64,000 bases of DNA, taken from the NCBI RefSeq assembly GCF_042646425.1, contig NZ_JBHRTR010000054.1:124001-188000 (forward strand), written 5' to 3'. Shown here one piece after another: positions 27,597 through 36,262 of this stretch. The position numbers were made by a program, and so were the translations under genes. Every line of letters starts with the position of its first letter. Position 1 is the stretch's first letter. The DNA is from Marinibaculum pumilum (GTDB lineage: Bacteria; Pseudomonadota; Alphaproteobacteria; Ferrovibrionales; Ferrovibrionaceae). The notes below the pieces were generated by a model. The model saw only the letters and a program-made list of their open reading frames with translations. It was not told the DNA's origin and did no database searches.

Positions 27597-28496
27597 ATGG
27601 AATTGAAAGAAGTGACGGCCCTTGCCGCCCTGGCGCATCCCACACGGCTGGCGATCTTTCGCCTGCTGGTGCGGCGAGCGCCCGGCGATGTGCCGGCGGG
27701 AGAGATCGCGGCGGCGCTGGGGGTGCGGGCGAACACCCTGTCGCAGCAGCTCGCCCAGCTGTCCCATGCCGGGCTGATCGCCGCGGAGCGGCAGGGCCGG
27801 TCGATCCGCTACCGGGTGGTGGCGGAAGAGGCGCGGCACCTGGTCCGTTTCCTGGTGGCGGATTGCTGCAAGGGGCGGCCGGACCTGTGCGACCCGCTGG
27901 AGGTCCGGGCTTTGCGACGGCAGCCATGGCCGGCGCCGGAGGAGGAGAGAGAGATGTCGACCGACAACAAAGGCGAGGACTGGATCCTCAACGTTCTGTT
28001 CCTGTGCACCGGCAATTCCGCCCGTTCGCTGATGGCGGAAGCGATCCTGAACCGGGTCGGCCAGGGCCGTTTCCAAGGCTTCTCCGCCGGCAGCATGCCG
28101 CGCGGCGAGCCGCATGCCTTCGCGATGGACCTGTTGCGCAGGCTGAACTACCCGACCGGCGGGCTGCGCACCAAGAGCTGGGACGAATTCGCCGCGGCCG
28201 ATGCCCCGCGGCTCGATTTCGTCTTCACCGTCTGCGACCAGGCGGCGAACGAGGCCTGCCCGGTCTGGCCGGGTCAGCCGATGACCGCCCATTGGGGCCT
28301 GCCCGACCCGGTGCAGGTGGCGGGCAGCGAGACGGAGCGCCGGCTCGCCTTCGCCGAAGCCTATCGCGGCCTGTTCAACCGGATCTCGATCTTCACCAGC
28401 CTACCGCTGGCCTCCCTCGACCGGCTGTCGCTGCAGCGGCGCCTGGACGAGATCGGCACGGCACAGGCGCCGGCCGGCGACCGGCTGCCGGCCTGA
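27597..28496 (+). CDS. ArsR-ArsC fusion: arsenic-responsive repressor plus arsenate reductase
   Basis: 299 residues. Residues 1-105 are a winged-helix ArsR domain (GVRANTLSQQLAQLSHAGLI) with a Cys cluster Cys90-Cys91-x6-Cys98, similar in layout to the C-terminal As(III) site of Acidithiobacillus ArsR. From about 130 follows a low-molecular-weight-phosphatase ArsC domain: P-loop CTGNSARS (Cys137) and resolving Cys in FTVCDQAANEACPVW. It would repress the operon and reduce arsenate to arsenite. An internal ATG at 27954 (codon 120) has a very strong GGAGGAGGAGAG ribosome site, so free ArsC may also be made. First gene of the operon with gapdh and arsJ. Confidence 0.92.
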   Translation: MELKEVTALAALAHPTRLAIFRLLVRRAPGDVPAGEIAAALGVRANTLSQQLAQLSHAGLIAAERQGRSIRYRVVAEEARHLVRFLVADCCKGRPDLCDPLEVRALRRQPWPAPEEEREMSTDNKGEDWILNVLFLCTGNSARSLMAEAILNRVGQGRFQGFSAGSMPRGEPHAFAMDLLRRLNYPTGGLRTKSWDEFAAADAPRLDFVFTVCDQAANEACPVWPGQPMTAHWGLPDPVQVAGSETERRLAFAEAYRGLFNRISIFTSLPLASLDRLSLQRRLDEIGTAQAPAGDRLPA

Positions 28497-28515
28497 AGCT
28501 ACGGAGAGGTCCATC

Positions 28516-29535
28516 ATGCGCGTCGCGGTGAACGGCCTCGGCCGGATGGGCAAGCTGCTGCTGCGGCGCCTGTTCGATACCGGACTGGGGGACCGGGTCG
28601 CGCTGGTCAACGAGCCGGACGCGGATGCCGAGACCGCCGCCTTCCTGCTGGAGTTCGACAGCGTCCACGGCCGCTGGCGACAGCCGGTCGCCGCGCAGGA
28701 CGGAGACCTTGAAGTGGACGGCCATCGGATCCGGCTGCAGCAGGTCGACCGGCTGGAGGAGCTGGATCTCGCCGGATGCGGCATCGACCTGGCGGTCGAT
28801 TGCAGCGGCCGCTTCAAGAGCGCGGCGCGGCTGGCCCCCTATTTCGACCGCGGGGTGGAGACGGTGCTGGTCTCCGCCCCGGTGAAGGAGACGGCGGCGC
28901 TGAACATCGTCTACGGGGTCAACCACGAGCTCTACGATCCGGCGCGTCACCACCTGCTCACGGCGGCAAGCTGCACCACCAACTGCCTGGCGCCGGTGGT
29001 CAAGGTGGTGCACGAGCGCTTCGGCATCGTCCACGGCTCGATCACCACCATCCACGACGTCACCAACACCCAGACCCTGGTGGACCGGCCGCACAAGGAC
29101 CTGCGCCGCGCCCGCTCCGCCCTGACCTCCCTGATCCCGACCACCACCGGCTCGGCGACGGCGATCGGCCTGATCTATCCGGAGCTGGCGGGCCGGCTGA
29201 ACGGCCATGCCGTGCGGGTGCCGCAGCTCAACGCCAGCCTGACCGACTGCGTCTTCGAACTGGCACGCGACACGACGGAGGCAGAGGTCAACGCCGCCTT
29301 CAACGAAGCCGCGGAGGGCCCGCTGCGCGGCATCCTGGGCTTCGAGGCGCGGCCGCTGGTCTCCGCCGACTATCTGGACGATCCGCGCTCGGCGATCGTC
29401 GACGGCCCCTGCACGATGGTGGTGAACCGCCGGCAGCTGAAGGTCTATGCCTGGTACGACAACGAATGGGGCTATGTCTGCCGCATGGCGGACATCCTGG
29501 CGATGGTGGCCGCGGCACGGGATACGTCGCCATGA
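28516..29535 (+). CDS. ArsJ-associated glyceraldehyde-3-phosphate dehydrogenase
   Basis: 339 residues; ATG with GGAGAGG upstream. NAD-binding start VAVNGLGRMGKLLLRRL, catalytic Cys in SCTTNCLAPVV, and TTTGSATAIGLIYPEL. In ars operons this GAPDH uses arsenate in place of phosphate and makes 1-arseno-3-phosphoglycerate, which the neighbouring ArsJ exports. The glycolytic role is unlikely given its location between arsR-arsC and arsJ and its overlap with arsJ (ATGA). Confidence 0.93.
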   Translation: MRVAVNGLGRMGKLLLRRLFDTGLGDRVALVNEPDADAETAAFLLEFDSVHGRWRQPVAAQDGDLEVDGHRIRLQQVDRLEELDLAGCGIDLAVDCSGRFKSAARLAPYFDRGVETVLVSAPVKETAALNIVYGVNHELYDPARHHLLTAASCTTNCLAPVVKVVHERFGIVHGSITTIHDVTNTQTLVDRPHKDLRRARSALTSLIPTTTGSATAIGLIYPELAGRLNGHAVRVPQLNASLTDCVFELARDTTEAEVNAAFNEAAEGPLRGILGFEARPLVSADYLDDPRSAIVDGPCTMVVNRRQLKVYAWYDNEWGYVCRMADILAMVAAARDTSP

Positions 29536-30839
29536 CCACGCCTGAGGGCGGGACCGGCGCCGCTTCCGCCGCCTCCGGCCTGGGCGCCTATGCCACCGTC
29601 ACCGGCGCCTACTGGGCGCTGATGCTGACCGACGGCACCTTGCGGATGCTGGTGCTGCTGCATTTCCACAGCCTGGGCTACGACCCGATCCAGCTCGCCT
29701 ACCTGTTCCTGCTCTACGAATTCCTGGGCATGATCACCAACCTGGCGGCCGGCTGGATCGCCGCCCGCTTCGGCCTGACCCTGACCCTCTATGCCGGGCT
29801 CGCCACCCAGGTCGCGGCGCTGCTGGCGCTGGCGCAGCTGCAGGCGGACTGGCCGGTGACCGCCTCCGTGCTGTTCGTGATGGCGGTGCAGGGGGCGGCC
29901 GGCATCGCCAAGGACCTGACCAAGACCAGCGCCAAGAGCGCCGTGCGCCTGCTGGTGCCCGACGGGGCGCGCGGCCGCCTGTTCCGCTGGGTGGCGCTGC
30001 TGACCGGGTCGAAGAATGCAGTGAAGGGCCTGGGCTTCCTGGCCGGCGCGCTGCTGCTGGCGCTGGCCGGCTTCGAGGCGTCGCTCTACGGCATGGCGGC
30101 CCTGCTCGGCCTGACCTGCCTCGGCTGCATGATCGCGATGCCACCGGGCCTGCCGGCCGGGCGCGGCAAGGTGCCGTTCCGGGAGATCCTGTCGAAATCC
30201 GCCAACGTCAACTGGCTATCGGCCGCCCGCCTGTTCCTGTTCGGCGCCCGCGACATCTGGTTCGTGGTCGGGGTGCCGATCTACTTCTACGAGGTGCTGT
30301 CGGATGGCGGCACGGAGGGAAGGCGCGAGGCCTTCATGCTGGTCGGCGGCTTCATGGCGCTGTGGATCATCGGCTATGGCGCCGTGCAGGCGGCCACGCC
30401 GCGGCTGCTGAACCTCGCGGCCGAGGCGGCACAGGACGAGCCGGGCCAGGACCAGCCGGGGGCCATCCGCAAGGAGCGGCGCGCCGTCCTGCGCTGGGGG
30501 GCCGCACTGGCCGCACTGCCGGCGCTGCTGGCCGCGACCGTGCTGGCGACACCGTCCTTCCCGCTGCTGACCACCGGCATCCTGGTGGCCGGGCTGCTGC
30601 TGTTCGGCGCCCTGTTCGCGGTGAACTCCGCGCTGCACTCCTTCCTGATCCTGGCCTTCAGCCGGGCGGAGCGGGTGACCATGGATGTCGGCTTCTACTA
30701 CATGTCGAATGCCGCGGGGCGGCTGGTCGGCACCCTGCTGTCGGGACTGAGCTACCAGGCCCTCGGCCTGGCCGGCTGCCTGGCGGCCTCTGCCGCCTTC
30801 GTCGCGCTCAGCCTGGCGGCGGCATCGCGGCTGCGCTGA
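29532..30839 (+). CDS. arsJ: Organoarsenical efflux MFS permease ArsJ
   Basis: 435 residues, about 12 TM segments. Exports 1-arseno-3-phosphoglycerate. Family features: VTGAYWALMLTDGTLRMLVL at the N-terminus and FLLYEFLGMITNLAAGWIAAR. The ATG overlaps the gapdh stop by four bases, showing translational coupling. There is no ArsB or Acr3 arsenite pump in the window, so this operon mainly removes arsenate as an organoarsenical; arsenite from ArsC would need a pump elsewhere. Confidence 0.93.
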   Translation: MTTPEGGTGAASAASGLGAYATVTGAYWALMLTDGTLRMLVLLHFHSLGYDPIQLAYLFLLYEFLGMITNLAAGWIAARFGLTLTLYAGLATQVAALLALAQLQADWPVTASVLFVMAVQGAAGIAKDLTKTSAKSAVRLLVPDGARGRLFRWVALLTGSKNAVKGLGFLAGALLLALAGFEASLYGMAALLGLTCLGCMIAMPPGLPAGRGKVPFREILSKSANVNWLSAARLFLFGARDIWFVVGVPIYFYEVLSDGGTEGRREAFMLVGGFMALWIIGYGAVQAATPRLLNLAAEAAQDEPGQDQPGAIRKERRAVLRWGAALAALPALLAATVLATPSFPLLTTGILVAGLLLFGALFAVNSALHSFLILAFSRAERVTMDVGFYYMSNAAGRLVGTLLSGLSYQALGLAGCLAASAAFVALSLAAASRLR

Positions 30840-30855
30840 TGCACGGCAACCCCGG

Positions 30856-31761
30856 CTAGGGGTCGATCTCCGTGCCGTGGCGGCCGCTGGCGCGCATCTC
30901 CCAATAGGCCTCGTCCAGCCGGCGGGAGAGCGGCCCCGGCACAGGTCCCCTCAGGGGTCGTGCGGAGACCTCCCGCACCGGCAGCACCCCGCCGGCGGTG
31001 GAGGTGGTGAAGACCTCGTCGGCGCTGTACAGGTCGAAGGCGGTCAGGTTCGCCTCCCGCACCGGGATGCCCAGTTCCGCCGCCAGTTCCAGGATGGTTG
31101 CGCGGGTGATGCCGCGCAGGATCGCCTCGCCCGGCGTGTACAGGGTGCCGCCCTTCACCGCGAACAGGTTCGACGCCGGCCCCTCCGCCACATGGCCGCG
31201 ATCGTCCAGCCAGACCACGTCGTCATAGCCGGCGGCCATCGCCTCCATCTTGGCGAGCTGGAAATGCAGCCGGTCGAGGCATTTGTAGCGCGGGTCCAGG
31301 TTCTGCGGGCCGAAGCCGCGCAGATGGCTGATCATCAGGCGGATGCCGTTCCGGCGGCCGGCCTCGTCCGCCAGGAAGATGTAGGGCGCCGCCCAGATCA
31401 GCACGGTCGGCACGCAGTCGCGCGGATCCGCGACGATCTGCTGCGGCACGCCGCGGGTGACGATGAAGCGGATGCTGGCATCGCGCAGGTTGTTGCGGCG
31501 GCAGGTCTCGATGATCGCGGCCTGCCACTCCTCGCGGCTCAGCGGCGATGGCAGCCGGGTCGCCTGCAGGGAGTCGAAGAAGCGGTCCAGATGCTGGTCC
31601 AGCTTGAACAGCCGCCCCTGCCAGGCGGACACCACGTCGAAGATGCCGTCGCCCAGCAGGAAGCCCTGGTCGAGCGGCGAGATCCCCGCCTGGCTGAGCG
31701 GCCTGTAGCTGCCGTTCAGGTAGAGGATCGGTTCCGCCGGCTGCTGTCCGGTCTCGCTCAT
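30856..31761 (-). CDS. Class IV aminotransferase (D-amino acid/branched-chain type)
   Basis: 301 residues from ATG 31761 (GGGAGG upstream); an in-frame TTG six codons earlier was rejected. Fold-type IV PLP enzyme: LNGSYRPLSQAGISPLDQGFLLGDG split over two strands, PLP Lys in DPRYKCLDRLH, WLDDRGHVAEGPASN, and TSTAGGVLPV. Candidates are D-alanine aminotransferase, branched-chain aminotransferase or aminodeoxychorismate lyase; motifs do not decide. Same strand as the oxygenase and methyltransferase upstream, from which it is separated by a hairpin (31789-31814). Confidence 0.87.
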   Translation of the reverse strand: MSETGQQPAEPILYLNGSYRPLSQAGISPLDQGFLLGDGIFDVVSAWQGRLFKLDQHLDRFFDSLQATRLPSPLSREEWQAAIIETCRRNNLRDASIRFIVTRGVPQQIVADPRDCVPTVLIWAAPYIFLADEAGRRNGIRLMISHLRGFGPQNLDPRYKCLDRLHFQLAKMEAMAAGYDDVVWLDDRGHVAEGPASNLFAVKGGTLYTPGEAILRGITRATILELAAELGIPVREANLTAFDLYSADEVFTTSTAGGVLPVREVSARPLRGPVPGPLSRRLDEAYWEMRASGRHGTEIDP

Positions 31762-31788
31762 GTCCTGGCCTCCCGCCAATACCGTCCG

Positions 31789-31814
31789 CGGCAGCCTACA
31801 ATGATAGGCTGCCG
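31789..31814. terminator. Inverted repeat between oxygenase and aminotransferase genes
   Basis: A perfect 10-bp inverted repeat (CGGCAGCCTA / TAGGCTGCCG) with a 6-base loop. It lies 28 bases before the aminotransferase start and 34 bases after the oxygenase stop. It may be a terminator of the upstream transcript or an operator. No T-tract. Confidence 0.5.
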
Positions 31815-31847
31815 ACGGACAGGGCGGGCAGGTCGGACAGGACCCGG

Positions 31848-32870
31848 CTAGTCGGCCGCTTCCTGCAGATGCGGGAAGGTGGCGAGATATTTCGAGAACT
31901 TGTGGTCGCCACAGGTGACGGAGCGACCCTTCGGCCGGTCGCCCGCATCGGCCAGGCCGTCGATCGGCTCGATCAGCGCGTCATAGTCGCTGTCCATAAA
32001 GAACGGGTAGGAATAGCGGCGCAGCCCGTGGGTGTTGATCACCCGGTGCAGGGTCGCGGTGTAGATCCCGTTGGTCAGGACCTCCATCAGGTCGCCGATA
32101 TTGACGATGAAGGTGCCCGGCAGGGGCGGCACATCGATCCATTCGCCGGTCTTGGCACGCACCTGCAGGCCGCCGATATCGTCCTGCCCCAGGATCGTCA
32201 GGCTGCCATAGTCGGTATGCGCGCCGCAGCCGGTGGTGCCGGGCTCCGGGTCCGGTTCCTGCGGCGGATAGTGCTGCAGCCGCAGCACGGTGATCGGGTG
32301 GCGCAGGATCGGCGCGAAATGGTCGGCATCGAGGCCCAGCCCCAGGGCGACGCCGCGGAACAGATGGCGGGTCAGGTCGACCATCTTCTCGTGATAGGCG
32401 AGCACATCCCGCTTGCCGTCTTCCCAGCCCTGGGGCCAGGGATTGGGACCGAAGAACGGCAGGTCGGCGTCCGGCTCCTCCGCCCCCAGGTCGTAGGCTT
32501 CCTTCAGGTCGACATTGACCCCGGGGTCCAGATTCTCCCCCGACAGCGGGATATAGCCGCGCAGGGTGCGGCCGCTGCGCTCGATATGCAGGGCCTGCTT
32601 GACCGCGTCGGGCATGGCGAAGAACTCCGCCGCCCGGTCCAGCATGCCCTGCCGCTCCGCCTCCGCAATGCCGTGGTTCTTGATATACATGAAGCCGACA
32701 TCGCGGAACGCGGCATGGATGGCCCGCGCCGGCGTCATCGGATCGCTGCCGTCCAGCAGCGGGCCGATATCCACCACCGGGATTTCGGCCGGCGCCGCGG
32801 CCTCCACGGCGGCGGCGCCATCGGCCGCCGGGACATGCCCGGCGGCCTTCTTCTGCGTCGTTTCAGTCAT
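31848..32870 (-). CDS. 2-oxoglutarate/Fe(II) oxygenase, isopenicillin-N-synthase family
   Basis: 340 residues. N-terminal DIOX_N region (IPVVDIGPLLDG, DVGFMYIKNHGI) and C-terminal 2OG-FeII domain with the iron triad His and Asp in GAHTDYGSLTIL and His in ATLHRVINT, plus the 2OG-binding Arg in RRYSYPFF. An Ala-rich extension of about 30 residues precedes the fold. It starts 20 bases after the methyltransferase stop, so the two are co-transcribed. The substrate is unknown; pairing with a SAM methyltransferase suggests two-step tailoring of a small molecule. Confidence 0.88.
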   Translation of the reverse strand: MTETTQKKAAGHVPAADGAAAVEAAAPAEIPVVDIGPLLDGSDPMTPARAIHAAFRDVGFMYIKNHGIAEAERQGMLDRAAEFFAMPDAVKQALHIERSGRTLRGYIPLSGENLDPGVNVDLKEAYDLGAEEPDADLPFFGPNPWPQGWEDGKRDVLAYHEKMVDLTRHLFRGVALGLGLDADHFAPILRHPITVLRLQHYPPQEPDPEPGTTGCGAHTDYGSLTILGQDDIGGLQVRAKTGEWIDVPPLPGTFIVNIGDLMEVLTNGIYTATLHRVINTHGLRRYSYPFFMDSDYDALIEPIDGLADAGDRPKGRSVTCGDHKFSKYLATFPHLQEAAD

Positions 32871-32890
32871 ATCCAACAGTTCTGGTTCGT

Positions 32891-33607
32891 TCAGGCGACC
32901 TTCTTGGCGCTCTTGGCTGCCGCCGGCGGCCGGACGATCCAGTAGTCCGCCTGCTCGTCGGAGATGTAAGGCGCGCCGATGATCACCTCGTCCAGGGTCA
33001 GGGTGCCCTTCTTCTCCTGGTCGCGACACCATTCCTCGAACTTGTGCTCGCTGGTGTAGCGCTGCCGGGTCGACAGCACGATCACGCCATCCTCGCTGAG
33101 CAGCGGGACGAGGTTCAGCAGCGCCTCCGGCGGCACATGGCCGAGGGTGAAGACGCCGCAGCTCAGGATCGCGTCGAACCGGGTCGCACCGAAGCAGGTC
33201 ACCGGTTCCTCGAGATTGATGTCGCCATGCAGCTCGCAGTAGGTGCCGGTGCCTTCCGCCTTGTCGACCATCTCCTGCGACAGGTCGCAGCCATAGATCT
33301 TGGGAAAGCCCAGCTTCTCGAGCTCGACGCCGACCAGGCCGGTGCCGCAGCCGGCGTCCAGGATACGGACGTCCTTCTTCGCAGTGCCCGGATTGCGGTC
33401 GGCCATGCCCTTCAGCAGCTTGGCGCCGAGCTTCGCGATATAGGCGGGGCCGGTATAGCCGTGCGAGGACACGTCATCGTCGTACGTACCTGCCCAGTCC
33501 GAGTAATGCGCCGACAATTCATCGACATTTCCAGAGAGATCATGCGCCGACGTAATGTTGTGAACGGCTTCCTCATTGACCTCTTGTTCTTTCGTTGAAT
33601 TCGACAT
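32891..33607 (-). CDS. Class I SAM-dependent methyltransferase (METTL27-like)
   Basis: 238 residues from ATG 33607 (GGGGAA upstream). Rossmann methyltransferase: motif I ILDAGCGTGLVGVEL, GCDLSQEMVDKA and VFTLGHVPPEALLNLVPLL. The preceding YSDWAGTYDDDVSSHGYTGP is typical of the WBSCR27/METTL27-like group. The first 30 residues are polar and low in G+C relative to the window, and the region upstream is AT-rich, which may indicate transfer. First gene of a unit with the 2OG oxygenase. Substrate unknown. Confidence 0.86.
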   Translation of the reverse strand: MSNSTKEQEVNEEAVHNITSAHDLSGNVDELSAHYSDWAGTYDDDVSSHGYTGPAYIAKLGAKLLKGMADRNPGTAKKDVRILDAGCGTGLVGVELEKLGFPKIYGCDLSQEMVDKAEGTGTYCELHGDINLEEPVTCFGATRFDAILSCGVFTLGHVPPEALLNLVPLLSEDGVIVLSTRQRYTSEHKFEEWCRDQEKKGTLTLDEVIIGAPYISDEQADYWIVRPPAAAKSAKKVA

Positions 33608-34058
33608 TACAAATTCCCCACTTTGTAGACAGTGCCGGGACCATACGTGATGCGCTGAAATGTGTAAAGGGTGTGTGCCGTATTTTATTATTTCAAAGTT
33701 GTGACTTACTAAAATCGAAACTCTATTCTGCGCATTTTGAATATTGCAGCGCAATATTCTTGGCCGGCATCTTTCGCTGGCTCAGTTTTCTGCTGGAACC
33801 CTGTGGAATTCGATCCGGTAAGGGTCAGCGTCTTCCGCGGAAGGATCGAAATCCTCCTGTCTCCCGTGCGGCCCCTGTCCCCCGTGTGGCCCTGTCCCCC
33901 GTGCGGCGATGCAACCGCTCACTGGATTGTGCCTCGACAACCGCTGCCGCCGGGCTCAGACATGGTGAAACCCCTCCGCGCAGGATGGGTTCCATCATCG
34001 ACGGCCCGCTGTGCCGCCGCAGGGAGGTCGGGCCGATGCGCCAGAGTGGGAGGGATCG
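33608..34058. other. Intergenic region, AT-rich to GC-rich
   Basis: About 450 bases between divergent genes with no supported ORF. The methyltransferase-side half (33608-33780) is unusually AT-rich and must hold its promoter. The other half contains short tandem repeats (33859-33906). Confidence 0.6.
33859..33906 (+). repeat. Short tandem repeat, three units of 13-18 bp
   Basis: Three imperfect copies of GTCCCCCGTGCGGCCCCT (33859-33876, 33877-33893, partial 33894-33906) upstream of msrA. Meaning unknown. Confidence 0.75.
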
Positions 34059-34688
34059 ATGATCCGGCCATTTGCGTGCGGCGCCGCCGCCGCCATCCTC
34101 GTCGCCAGCCTCGCCCTCTCAGCGGGCGCTGCCACCGCACAGGAGCGGGCGACCGCGGTGTTCGCCGGCGGCTGCTTCTGGTGCGTGGAATCCGATTTCG
34201 ACCAGGTCCCCGGCGTGCTGGAGACCCTGTCCGGCTATACCGGCGGGCATGTCGCCGATCCCGGCTACCGGCAGGTCACCGCCGGCGGCACCGGCCATCG
34301 CGAGGCGGTGAAGGTCAGCTACGACCCGTCCCGGGTCAGCTATCCGGAGCTGCTGACGGTGTTCTGGCATTCGGTCGACCCGACCGACGCGGGCGGCCAG
34401 TTCTGCGACCGCGGGCAGTCCTACACGACGGCCGTCTTCGTCGATGGCGAGGCACAGCGCGAAGCGGCGGAGGCGTCGAAGGCGGAGGTCGCGGCCCGGC
34501 TGGAGGCGCCGATCGCCACCAGCATCGAGCCGGCGGGACCGTTCTACGCAGCCGAGGACTATCACCAGGACTATTACCGGAAGAACCCGTTGCAGTACGA
34601 GTTCTACCGCTGGCGCTGCGGCCGCGACGGCCGCATCGAGGACCTCTGGGGGGAAGACGCCTTCAAGGGCATTCCCGACAAGGGCTGA
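34059..34688 (+). CDS. msrA: Exported peptide-methionine (S)-S-oxide reductase MsrA
   Basis: 209 residues from ATG 34059 (GGGAGGGA upstream). Signal peptide (AAAAILVASLALSAGAATAQ) indicates periplasmic location. Catalytic motif GGCFWCVESDF, with nucleophilic Cys, then GYTGGHV and YHQDYYRKNP. It repairs oxidised methionine in envelope proteins. Alone on its strand; converges on the LpxR-like gene. A single MsrA domain without MsrB. Confidence 0.93.
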   Translation: MIRPFACGAAAAILVASLALSAGAATAQERATAVFAGGCFWCVESDFDQVPGVLETLSGYTGGHVADPGYRQVTAGGTGHREAVKVSYDPSRVSYPELLTVFWHSVDPTDAGGQFCDRGQSYTTAVFVDGEAQREAAEASKAEVAARLEAPIATSIEPAGPFYAAEDYHQDYYRKNPLQYEFYRWRCGRDGRIEDLWGEDAFKGIPDKG

Positions 34689-34703
34689 TCCGGCGCGGGA
34701 AGG

Positions 34704-35948
34704 TCAGAACTTCACCGCCAGGCTGACCGAGCCGAAGATCTGCGGCTCGCTCTGGGTCTCGAACTCCTTGGTGCGGGTGACGATCGTGTAGGACAGCTGG
34801 GTGGCGCCGAAGGTCAGGACGAGCCCGCCCTGGAAGTCCGCCACCAGCGGCCGCTTCGTCACGCTCGCGCTGTCCTGGAAGGTGTTGCCGTCCAGGAAGA
34901 TGTTGCGCGCCACCGCGCGCCCCTCCACTGCGCCGAACAGGTACCAGCCGAAGCCGTCCACCGCCTCGAAGAAGCCGCTGCCGCCGACGGCCGGGCGGAT
35001 CCGCGGCGGCCCGTAGTCGTTGCGCAGGTCCTCGCCGAAGCGCACCGTCAGGCCGGCCTTGGCCTGCGTCTGCAGGGTGCCCAGGCTGAAGCCGTAATGC
35101 GGGGTCAGGTCCAGTTCCGGCCCCAGTACCCGGCGCGTCAGCCAGGCCCGATCGCGCTGTTCGAACATGACGGAGAAGGCGAGTTCGTCGTGGAGCTGGT
35201 TGTCCCAGCCATTCGCCTCGGCCACGCCGATCAGGTCGTGCACGTCGTTCTGCACCGTTTCCGCCCCCGCGCTGGGGCCGACCATGCCGACCTGCAGGGC
35301 CGCCAGGCGCAGCCGGTCGGCGCGCTGGGCGAAGATGGAATATTCGCCGTAGAGCCAGCCGGCATAGGGATGCTGGTCCGGCAGAGGCTGGCGCGCCTCG
35401 ATATCCTCCGGCGTGAAGATGCTCTGGCCGATGGCGAGGCCGTAGCGCACCTCGTCGACTCCTTCCGCTCCCAGCACGAACCCGGCGATGCCGCGATGCC
35501 AGTCGCCCAGCCCGTCCACCGGGGCGGAGACGTAGGACATGCGAAGGCCGTTGGTGTAGTTGCGGTCGGTGCCTGCGAAGACGTCGTTCTCCCAGATCAG
35601 CGACAGGGTTCCGCGATCATGGTCGCGCTCGCCTTCCTGGGCGACCGGCACCTCGGCCCTGGCCGGCGGCGGGTCCGCCTTGTCGAAGACCGCAGGCCCG
35701 TCGCCCTCCGCTCGCGCTGCCGGCACGGGCTCCGGCGGCACCGGCGCCTGGTCGGTCGGAGCCGGTGGCGCGGGCGCTTCCACCGCCGGGGCACGGACAC
35801 CGACTGTGCGGACATCCGCCGGGCGGACCTCCGCCGCCTCCGCCGCGGGCGCACCGGCACAGATGGACACGCCCCCTGCCAGCGCCAGGACGCAGCCCAG
35901 GCCGGCCCTCCCTGGCCTTCCGCAGATCTGCTGCCACCGCCCCGTCAC
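34704..35948 (-). CDS. LpxR-like lipid A deacylase family outer membrane protein
   Basis: 414 residues from GTG 35948 (GGAG six bases upstream); an earlier start at 36011 lacks a site. Signal peptide, then about 90 residues of Ala/Pro/Val-rich linker, then the DUF2219/LpxR barrel: SLIWENDVFAGTDRNYTNG holds the Asn-Asp pair and DQHPYAGWLY the His expected for 3'-O-deacylation of lipid A. The C-terminus ends LAVKF, with aromatic last residue as in outer-membrane barrels. The long linker is unusual for LpxR. Activity on lipid A is inferred from motifs. Confidence 0.83.
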   Translation of the reverse strand: MTGRWQQICGRPGRAGLGCVLALAGGVSICAGAPAAEAAEVRPADVRTVGVRAPAVEAPAPPAPTDQAPVPPEPVPAARAEGDGPAVFDKADPPPARAEVPVAQEGERDHDRGTLSLIWENDVFAGTDRNYTNGLRMSYVSAPVDGLGDWHRGIAGFVLGAEGVDEVRYGLAIGQSIFTPEDIEARQPLPDQHPYAGWLYGEYSIFAQRADRLRLAALQVGMVGPSAGAETVQNDVHDLIGVAEANGWDNQLHDELAFSVMFEQRDRAWLTRRVLGPELDLTPHYGFSLGTLQTQAKAGLTVRFGEDLRNDYGPPRIRPAVGGSGFFEAVDGFGWYLFGAVEGRAVARNIFLDGNTFQDSASVTKRPLVADFQGGLVLTFGATQLSYTIVTRTKEFETQSEPQIFGSVSLAVKF

Positions 35949-36108
35949 GTTCCGCTCCGTTCTTCCCGGATCCCCGCCAATCGCACCGCTGCAGAACGCA
36001 GCCGCCGGCATTCGGTTCCGGCCGGAAGCCTAGCGGCTGAATGCATTGCCGCAACCTGCGCATCGCCGCGGAGCCCGTGCACCGCCCGAAAAGGAACCCG
36101 GAAACGAA

Positions 36109-36151
36109 ACGGGCGCCCGCTCCGGCCGCTGGTGCCGGGACGGGCGCCCGT
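36109..36151. terminator. Long-stem hairpin downstream of the dioxygenase gene
   Basis: Arms ACGGGCGCCCG (36109-36119) and CGGGCGCCCGT (36141-36151) pair over 11 bp with a 21-base loop. Located after the dioxygenase stop and before the LpxR-like start on the same strand. No T-run. Confidence 0.5.
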
Positions 36152-36202
36152 CCGGGATGGCCTGGCGCGATCGCGACCGCGCGGCCAGGTCAGTAAGCCG
36201 GG

Positions 36203-36262
36203 TCAGTACTTGCCGGATCAGTACTTGCCGGATCAGTACTTGCCGGATCAGTACTTGATTGG
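36203..36262 (-). repeat. 15-bp tandem repeat carrying reiterated in-frame stop codons
   Basis: Unit TCAGTACTTGCCGGA occurs at 36203, 36218 and 36233, with a partial fourth at 36248 that is the 3' end of the dioxygenase gene. A degenerate copy lies upstream (36190). Read on the gene's strand, each unit restates Lys-Tyr-stop, so readthrough would meet another stop every five codons. Confidence 0.9.
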
